A stretch of 53,415 nt of DNA from CBDCHC01 sp965217075 (GTDB taxonomy: Bacteria; Pseudomonadota; Gammaproteobacteria; PS1; Pseudothioglobaceae), in NCBI GenBank assembly GCA_965217075.1, contig CBDCHC010000007.1, positions 1-53,415 of the forward strand, written 5' to 3'. Position numbers and translations under genes: made by a program. Shown here one piece after another: positions 50,601 through 53,415 of the stretch (position 1 is its first letter; every line of letters starts with the position of its first letter). The notes beneath the pieces were generated by a model. The model was not told where the DNA came from. It ran no database searches and saw only the letters and a program-made list of their open reading frames with translations.

Positions 50601-53415
50601 GTATTACTGCTACTGCTACATCTATAGATGGTAATACTGCTGTGGCTGTTCCTCGTAATGTTATTTTTGATACTACTGGACCTACTATAACAATAGATAC
50701 TGTAGCTCAAAACGACGATATAAGTGCTACTGAAAAACTTACAGAAGTTGTGCTCTCAGGTAGTGTATCTGATGCAAACGGCGAGATTGATAGTGTTGTG
50801 ATAAGTATGGTGGATGTTAATAATAGCAATAATATTATATATAATCAAGTAACAGCAATACTTGCAACCTCAGGCAATACTTGGTCTTTAGCTATACCTG
50901 CTGAAGTTGCTGCTCAAATAACAGCTGGTAGTTATAAAATAACAGCTACTGCTTTTGATAATCATAATAATACTAACTTTGTTAGCAAAAATATTACTGT
51001 AGCATCAATAGCAGCAGCTATTGATATTACTATACCTACTGATAATTATGTAATTGATGCGACTACAAAAATAGCTGCGTTTACTATTACTGGTACAGCC
51101 TCAAATTTAAATAATAGAACAGTTACTGTAAAAATAGATACTATTACTAAAACAGCGAGAGTTTTAAATGATACTTGGAGTCTTGAGTTCAATGCTGCTG
51201 AGATGAGTGCTATAGCTGATGGTAATTATAGTATTACTGCTACTGCTACATCTATAGATGGTAATACTGCTGTGGCTGTTCCTCGTAATGTTATTTTTGA
51301 TACTACTGGACCTACTATAACAATAGATACTGTAGCTCAAAACGACGATATAAGTGCTACTGAAAAACTTACAGAAGTTGTGCTCTCAGGTAGTGTATCT
51401 GATGCAAACGGCGAGATTGATAGTGTTGTGATAAGTATGGTGGATGTTAATAATAGCAATAATATTATATATAATCAAGTAACAGCAATACTTGCAACCT
51501 CAGGCAATACTTGGTCTTTAGCTATACCTGCAAATGTTGCTGCTCAAATAACAGCTGGTAGTTATAAAATAACAGCTACTGCTTTTGATAATCATAATAA
51601 TACTAACTTTGTTAGCAAAAATATTACTGTAGCATCAATAGCAGCAGCTATTGATATTACTATACCTACTGATAATTATGTAATTGATGCGACTACAAAA
51701 ATAGCTGCGTTTACTATTACTGGTACAGCCTCAAATTTAAATAATAGAACAGTTACTATAAAAATAGATGCTATTACTAAAACAGCAAATGTTGTAAATA
51801 ACTCTTGGAGTGTTACGCTTAATGCTACTGAGATGGCTGCTATAACTGATGGTAATTATAGTATTACTGCTACTGCTACATCTATAGATGGTAATACTGC
51901 TGTGGCTGTTCCTCGTAATGTTATTTTTGATACTACTGGACCTACTATAACAATAGATACTGTAGCTCAAGATAACGATATAAGTGCTACTGAAAAACTT
52001 ACAGAAGTTGTGCTCTCAGGTAGTGTATCTGATGCAAACGGCGAGATTGATAGTGTTGTGATAAGTATGGTGGATGTTAATAATAGCAATAATATTATAT
52101 ATAATCAAGTAACAGCAATACTTGCAACCTCAGGCAATACTTGGTCTTTAGCTATACCTGCAAATGTTGCTGCTCAAATAACAGCTGGTAGTTATAAAAT
52201 AACAGCTACTGCTTTTGATAATCATAATAATACTAACTTTGTTAGCAAAAATATTACTGTAGCATCAATAGCAGCAGCTATTGATATTACTATACCTACT
52301 GATAATTATGTAATTGATGCGACTACAAAAATAGCTGCGTTTACTATTACTGGTACAGCCTCAAATTTAAATAATAGAACAGTTACTATAAAAATAGATG
52401 CTATTACTAAAACAGCAAATGTTGTAAATAACTCTTGGAGTGTTACGCTTAATGCTACTGAGATGGCTGCTATAACTGATGGTAATTATAGTATTACTGC
52501 TACTGCTACATCTATAGATGGTAATACTGCTGTGGCTGTTCCTCGTAATGTTATTTTTGATACTACTGGACCTACTATAACAATAGATACTGTAGCTCAA
52601 GATAACGATATAAGTGCTACTGAAAAACTTACAGAAGTTGTGCTCTCAGGTAGTGTATCTGATGCAAACGGCGAGATTGATAGTGTTGTGATAAGTATGG
52701 TGGATGTTAATAATAGCAATAATATTATATATAATCAAGTAACAGCAATACTTGCAACCTCAGGCAATACTTGGTCTTTAGCTATACCTGCAAATGTTGC
52801 TGCTCAAATAACAGCTGGTAGTTATAAAATAACAGCTACTGCTTTTGATAATCATAATAATACTAACTTTGTTAGCAAAAATATTACTGTAGCATCAATA
52901 GCAGCAGCTATTGATATTACTATACCTACTGATAATTATGTAATTGATGCGACTACAAAAATAGCTGCGTTTACTATTACTGGTACAGCCTCAAATTTAA
53001 ATAATAGAACAGTTACTGTAAAAATAGATACTATTACTAAAACAGCGAGAGTTTTAAATGATACTTGGAGTCTTGAGTTCAATGCTGCTGAGATGAGTGC
53101 TATAGCTGATGGTAATTATAGTATTACTGCTACTGCTACATCTATAGATGGTAATACTGCTGTGGCTGTTCCTCGTAATGTTATTTTTGATACTACTGGA
53201 CCTACTATAACAATAGATACTGTAGCTCAAAACGACGATATAAGTGCTACTGAAAAACTTACAGAAGTTGTGCTCTCAGGTAGTGTATCTGATGCAAACG
53301 GCGAGATTGATAGTGTTGTGATAAGTATGGTGGATGTTAATAATAGCAATAATATTATATATAATCAAGTAATAGCAATACTTGCAGCCTCAGGCAATTC
53401 TTGGTCTTTAGCTAT
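35642..53415 (+). CDS. giant Bap-like repetitive adhesin (3' end outside window)
   Basis: The frame is open from the ATG at 35642 to the right edge, about 5,924 codons, and no stop was seen on reading through it. Residues 1-140 resemble the N-terminal prefix of BapA/LapF-type type I-secreted adhesins. A Thr run lies near 197-207 and a Gly/Ala hydrophobic segment (GGFWALGLAAAGGLAAAA) near 230-255. About 260-500 is partly helical with LTMLTTLAAQIAG and VLSALSGID, common in such proteins. Then follow Ig-like W-[EQ]-Y-S-x-[DN]-x-G-x-[ST]-W repeats (about 500-857), cadherin-like/dystroglycan-type domains with G-x-[IP]-[ST]-G-[ST]-P (about 857-1750), and a SbsA-type Ig domain near 1850-1950. Seven diverged I-[IN]-x-A-E-x domains (about 1957-2699) lead into a homogenised 210-residue array from 2700 onward. 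No N-terminal signal peptide is seen, as expected for type I secretion. The exporter genes and the C-terminal signal are outside the window. Likely role: attachment to surfaces or host cells. Confidence 0.92.
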   Translation, partial: MKKTFNEINLQQNKANVLAKSSLVEKEIVINKNSIKHVNSKEGLLYHIVLETDNSYSNNFESIAKKNFNDLEILLPNNAKLIFQDYFNVCGTDLSCLVSLPTKYGYYYVTDSNFVVLEDGSEVVSFYGDKDALTEIASTESTEFAQDFNTNLEATDFTKLEEVNTIEPTDLNTETVTYANDNNAINSKNVEENEDFITTTTTTTTTTYEDITNLDGIAPVAKEVAKEEGGNGGFWALGLAAAGGLAAAASGAGGGSAAILGVVSAIKGIVLLGPLLENHGLQIFAYKENGDVIEVINKAGRFYIELGDYEGSVVVKTIDKDNGADYMDEATHQEKDLGVTLLAVAYVTRGTVVEVALTMLTTLAAQIAGVSPSGNVIKPLTKTIIDKANDDIAKVFKLDTIIGVTPITVVDQDGNPQVSDDYGKVLSALSGIDKNNNGNLLKTMADMRQNLDLKKGQEPTLKELAKELILQGAMSAKNNDVDLPNTDIIRKIVGNLVSITLSDTGISSSDGYTKNTATTINLNNAPINWEYSIDGGTSWQVGSDSTFGLAAGTYDKNNIRIRKIFDDNTKGMHIILDTTGTIVVDNIAPDAPEMRITNTIGTGIVSVGGLEANATWEYSTNFGRTWQTGIGNSFNVAAEDSGYIAGRIQVKQTDLAGNTSIPATNDIIINTPAITLELRNDTGKSNTDGRTNDGSIDVFSNNKSWQYSINNGVSWQAGNGSSFVLEEGTYPTNNIKVRLTGSSNDTTLQYLTNVIVIDSYNGDTNISISLEKPGIGEKGLTNNGKVLVDTSNIDTNNWQYSIDAGKNWLPGTNDYFYLPNDGFYNKGDISVREIDEYGNPSNIPTIINKAVTLDTTAPIINTNTLNIDEGITNLGDLSANEEGSWSTTITGDDADAFNLSVAGALSFKSAPDFETKNIYNIIVSYVDLIGNKANKAISINVNDINEAPVTTDINIGTQTAVINVEYNLDITAKFNDIDVQDVLHYDLINSPSWMQIDRQSGIISGTPPTTIEQGLTTVKVRATDTGELYKEFSFTLDTTNALTIISAISDKTHIKNNDSALITLNMSEEVNINTVRGLPRISVDFGDNNTVTAVYAKNNSTATKLVFTIVAPSSGNGEATITTIDLNGATLVGVNSRQSLVSNVVDKQPNLILDNIAPNITTTIFDINENETEVGLLSANEDGKWNINLSGADANAFNLTTDGILTLKQGADFETTKNHSYSITASFSDLAGNTDNRGITININDINENPIITSPINDQIAVVDKTYTLNTASYFSDPDVNKTLIYSVINAPTWLEINRQTGVISGSPTTAINNIIITIRATDNEGLSADQAFNMNIITAPAVSFVSANQVSIKGGDSAIVELHMTEEVVLNTTNGVPAITVNFAGQADLTATYIANNNANNIISFRIDQAPSTGNGDIIVKEIILNGATIKGRITNRDLLTTLVDNGDTGMDLDNTAPMITTVNLSVDENQIDVKQLVANENGIWDTALTGKDAAAFNLDKNGILSLKQAANFEIKDTYEIIASFADIAGNSVTQNIIVNINDINEAPIADIPTQMATISSQYTLDLAQYFTDVDANDVLNYTIVTKPDWLVFDNTNNIITGVPSKDSSGAVTIRATDNGGLFVEKSFEINIIAKPTISSVKADRPLAKSGEEVTFTLTITEGVILDTTNGIPTIIVDFAGKSVSAVYDDVAITASNKLAFKAIVPNGVNGDVIVNNIKLNGATIKGIVSSQELFSTIIEKDSGLDIDNLIPDALSISLNDDSGISNTDNVTNDNVVNVNLDNLESDATWEYSVNGGNSWQIGTGSSFILNEGIYSNNAVQVRQIDIAGNISKVSSFFVSLTVDTSAPTTNLKINNIKADANLSLIFNENIVAVNNKNISIYKTSDDSLISSLNASSARISVNNDTVEIDLADNLIEKESYYIQIEYGAFTDIAGNNYSGVSNKEALAFSISYLSTSINLVDNSNNLIAENGINAAEKDNLIITGTVVTNNASNPRITGITFIASDGNNFIIDAVNIPVINPDTGSWLLEHSAIPVENLLDDVSYVVEVTLAADGGNTGVNESNSFLIDTTVPTIAINNVANDNIIDFNERNNGFSVSGTTTGVADNSVVDITIKDKYSLVTAISVTATVANGRYNVDITKAEASKLIGKEYIVEAKATDASGNIAIDNNTLVVDFNRPVISITKVAADDNTIINVMEKERGFTIEGVSNKIGRKALISFNGNTYQPTITADGTWSIKITSAKAQNLTNGYYTIKASITDIGGNLSDESSQVITVNLDIPIITINEIGDGDNYINAEEKLNGFIVTGTATKADNATAIININNVDYAVDIINNSWSLNIPSTISSTLNNNRFYNITANVTNTAGNKANEDLRTVEVYSIVPIISINLITTDDIINASEKNTGFEISGTVSNANGEKIIVILNNISYNTTVNAINNTWSVFVPSANASNIVDTNRLAVKADLTDKAGNVAETAFRNIVIDGSVPTIVINDISDDNIINAVEKSTGFIINGVVNGADGEIVTVVLNNNTDNPYAGNVINGAYSININANAIGYLADGILKITAKVADNSGNTAQDIKDIVLKATLPIVTIDVISDDYIINAQENDNGFVVSGTTANTGVNLTDKALSVNIDIFDRNNPAIKLNIRAIIADIQNDGSWLVSINNTYFANNLNLNDGDYNIIVNTVDYVGNKAIEASHFIVVDTTGPTITIDTVAQDNDISATEKLTEVVLSGSVSDANGEIDSVVISMVDVNNSNNIIYNQVTAILATSGNTWSLAIPAEVAAQITAGSYKITATAFDNHNNTNFVSKNITVASIAAAIDITIPTDNYVIDATTKIAAFTITGTASNLNNRTVTIKIDAITKTANVVNNSWSVTLNATEMAAITDGNYSITATATSIDGNTAVAVPRNVIFDTTGPTITIDTVAQNDDISATEKLTEVVLSGSVSDANGEIDSVVISMVDVNNSNNIIYNQVTAILATSGNTWSLAIPAEVAAQITAGSYKITATAFDNHNNTNFVSKNITVASIAAAIDITIPTDNYVIDATTKIAAFTITGTASNLNNRTVTVKIDTITKTARVLNDTWSLEFNAAEMSAIADGNYSITATATSIDGNTAVAVPRNVIFDTTGPTITIDTVAQNDDISATEKLTEVVLSGSVSDANGEIDSVVISMVDVNNSNNIIYNQVTAILATSGNTWSLAIPAEVAAQITAGSYKITATAFDNHNNTNFVSKNITVASIAAAIDITIPTDNYVIDATTKIAAFTITGTASNLNNRTVTIKIDAITKTANVVNNSWSVTLNATEMAAITDGNYSITATATSIDGNTAVAVPRNVIFDTTGPTITIDTVAQNDDISATEKLTEVVLSGSVSDANGEIDSVVISMVDVNNSNNIIYNQVTAILATSGNTWSLAIPANVAAQITAGSYKITATAFDNHNNTNFVSKNITVASIAAAIDITIPTDNYVIDATTKIAAFTITGTASNLNNRTVTIKIDAITKTANVVNNSWSVTLNATEMAAITDGNYSITATATSIDGNTAVAVPRNVIFDTTGPTITIDTVAQNDDISATEKLTEVVLSGSVSDANGEIDSVVISMVDVNNSNNIIYNQVTAILATSGNTWSLAIPAEVAAQITAGSYKITATAFDNHNNTNFVSKNITVASIAAAIDITIPTDNYVIDATTKIAAFTITGTASNLNNRTVTVKIDTITKTARVLNDTWSLEFNAAEMSAIADGNYSITATATSIDGNTAVAVPRNVIFDTTGPTITIDTVAQNDDISATEKLTEVVLSGSVSDANGEIDSVVISMVDVNNSNNIIYNQVTAILATSGNTWSLAIPANVAAQITAGSYKITATAFDNHNNTNFVSKNITVASIAAAIDITIPTDNYVIDATTKIAAFTITGTASNLNNRTVTIKIDAITKTANVVNNSWSVTLNATEMAAITDGNYSITATATSIDGNTAVAVPRNVIFDTTGPTITIDTVAQDNDISATEKLTEVVLSGSVSDANGEIDSVVISMVDVNNSNNIIYNQVTAILATSGNTWSLAIPANVAAQITAGSYKITATAFDNHNNTNFVSKNITVASIAAAIDITIPTDNYVIDATTKIAAFTITGTASNLNNRTVTIKIDAITKTANVVNNSWSVTLNATEMAAITDGNYSITATATSIDGNTAVAVPRNVIFDTTGPTITIDTVAQNDDISATEKLTEVVLSGSVSDANGEIDSVVISMVDVNNSNNIIYNQVTAILATSGNTWSLAIPAEVAAQITAGSYKITATAFDNHNNTNFVSKNITVASIAAAIDITIPTDNYVIDATTKIAAFTITGTASNLNNRTVTIKIDAITKTANVVNNSWSVTLNATEMAAITDGNYSITATATSIDGNTAVAVPRNVIFDTTGPTITIDTVAQNDDISATEKLTEVVLSGSVSDANGEIDSVVISMVDVNNSNNIIYNQVTAILATSGNTWSLAIPANVAAQITAGSYKITATAFDNHNNTNFVSKNITVASIAAAIDITIPTDNYVIDATTKIAAFTITGTASNLNNRTVTVKIDTITKTARVLNDTWSLEFNAAEMSAIADGNYSITATATSIDGNTAVAVPRNVIFDTTGPAITIDTVAQNDDISATEKLTEVVLSGSVSDANGEIDSVVISMVDVNNSNNIIYNQVTAILATSGNTWSLAIPANVAAQITAGSYKITATAFDNHNNTNFVSKNITVASIAAAIDITIPTDNYVIDATTKIAAFTITGTASNLNNRTVTIKIDAITKTANVVNNSWSVTLNATEMAAITDGNYSITATATSIDGNTAVAVPRNVIFDTTGPTITIDTVAQNDDISATEKLTEVVLSGSVSDANGEIDSVVISMVDVNNSNNIIYNQVTAILATSGNTWSLAIPAEVAAQITAGSYKITATAFDNHNNTNFVSKNITVASIAAAIDITIPTDNYVIDATTKIAAFTITGTASNLNNRTVTIKIDAITKTANVVNNSWSVTLNATEMAAITDGNYSITATATSIDGNTAVAVPRNVIFDTTGPTITIDTVAQNDDISATEKLTEVVLSGSVSDANGEIDSVVISMVDVNNSNNIIYNQVTAILATSGNTWSLAIPAEVAAQITAGSYKITATAFDNHNNTNFVSKNITVASIAAAIDITIPTDNYVIDATTKIAAFTITGTASNLNNRTVTVKIDTITKTARVLNDTWSLEFNAAEMSAIADGNYSITATATSIDGNTAVAVPRNVIFDTTGPTITIDTVAQNDDISATEKLTEVVLSGSVSDANGEIDSVVISMVDVNNSNNIIYNQVTAILATSGNTWSLAIPANVAAQITAGSYKITATAFDNHNNTNFVSKNITVASIAAAIDITIPTDNYVIDATTKIAAFTITGTASNLNNRTVTIKIDAITKTANVVNNSWSVTLNATEMAAITDGNYSITATATSIDGNTAVAVPRNVIFDTTGPTITIDTVAQDNDISATEKLTEVVLSGSVSDANGEIDSVVISMVDVNNSNNIIYNQVTAILATSGNTWSLAIPANVAAQITAGSYKITATAFDNHNNTNFVSKNITVASIAAAIDITIPTDNYVIDATTKIAAFTITGTASNLNNRTVTIKIDAITKTANVVNNSWSVTLNATEMAAITDGNYSITATATSIDGNTAVAVPRNVIFDTTGPTITIDTVAQDNDISATEKLTEVVLSGSVSDANGEIDSVVISMVDVNNSNNIIYNQVTAILATSGNTWSLAIPANVAAQITAGSYKITATAFDNHNNTNFVSKNITVASIAAAIDITIPTDNYVIDATTKIAAFTITGTASNLNNRTVTVKIDTITKTARVLNDTWSLEFNAAEMSAIADGNYSITATATSIDGNTAVAVPRNVIFDTTGPTITIDTVAQNDDISATEKLTEVVLSGSVSDANGEIDSVVISMVDVNNSNNIIYNQVIAILAASGNSWSLA
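43739..53415 (+). repeat. tandem array of 630-bp units (15 complete plus a partial) inside the adhesin
   Basis: Units start at 43739 and every 630 bases after that (44369, 44999, 45629 ... 52559), with a partial sixteenth unit from 53189. Each encodes 210 residues, two Ig-like domains: DTTGPTITIDTVAQ...SLAIPA[EN]VAAQI then ITIPTDNYVIDATTK...NVIF. Units are near identical at the DNA level apart from a few marker sites: QDNDI or QNDDI; IPAEV or IPANV; and two forms (A, B) of a stretch of about 105 bases in the second domain that differ at about 20 bases. Form B occurs in units 2, 5, 9, 12 and 15, form A in the rest. The reading frame is kept throughout because 630 is a multiple of three. Confidence 0.97.

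Noticed and set aside
44177..52600. Ten identical 77-codon minus-strand reading frames spaced by multiples of 630 bases
   Set aside because: They are antisense images of form A units of the adhesin array. They contain Ser/Tyr/Ile-rich low-complexity sequence and recur only because the DNA repeats.
43739..53415. CRISPR-like repetition
   Set aside because: Units are 630 bases, directly adjacent with no spacers, and keep one reading frame, so this is a protein repeat array.

Overview
The window looks like a piece of chromosome from a very AT-rich, sulfur-oxidising gammaproteobacterium, most likely of the SUP05/Thioglobus type (free-living or a symbiont). This rests on the periplasmic thiosulfate-oxidation set soxX-Y-Z-A-K, a proton-pumping complex I of gammaproteobacterial type, a cbb3-oxidase assembly gene (ccoS), the ybeD-lipB pair, epmB, and A/T-rich codon use throughout. 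No similarity search was run; family calls come from recognising motifs.

Layout. 1-294: the C-terminal end of a type I-secreted protein that starts outside the window. 442-8344 (minus strand): dnaE, then a terminator, the sox operon, a 45-residue ccoS, and trpE. 8435-11272 (plus): a TRAP transporter (dctP-dctQ-dctM) in the 2-oxoacid/dicarboxylate style. 11334-25402 (plus): nuoE to nuoN of complex I. Three Sel1-repeat genes interrupt this operon, one between nuoF and nuoG and two between nuoI and nuoJ, and a decayed tandem copy of the nuoF 3' end lies beside the first. nuoABCD are not here. 25391-27039 (minus): lipB, ybeD, thiG, followed by tRNA-Ser(GCU) and uvrD up to 29293. 29397-34113: a small protein of unknown function with its own strong promoter and terminator, epmB, a TlpA-like thioredoxin (minus), an ArsC-family protein, rlmE, dnaB and a CpdA-like phosphoesterase. 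34239-35259: a lipoprotein followed by a calcium-binding-repeat protein, possibly one gene split by a frameshift.

35642 to the right edge (53415) is one uninterrupted reading frame of about 5,900 codons. It encodes a giant Bap-like adhesin with an N-terminal prefix, a Gly/Ala hydrophobic segment, Ig-like and cadherin-like domains, and then a tandem array of near-identical 630-bp units (15 complete, one cut by the window edge). Each unit encodes two Ig-like domains, and a few marker positions are shuffled among units, which points to ongoing recombination or gene conversion.

Taken together, electrons from reduced sulfur (Sox) and from NADH (complex I) feed a respiratory chain that probably ends in a cbb3 oxidase, with a TRAP importer supplying organic acids. 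The surface-adhesion genes at both edges suggest attachment to a host or particle. The most unusual features are the homogenised adhesin array, the Sel1 genes inside the nuo operon with the relic nuoF duplication, and an internally duplicated insertion in DnaE.
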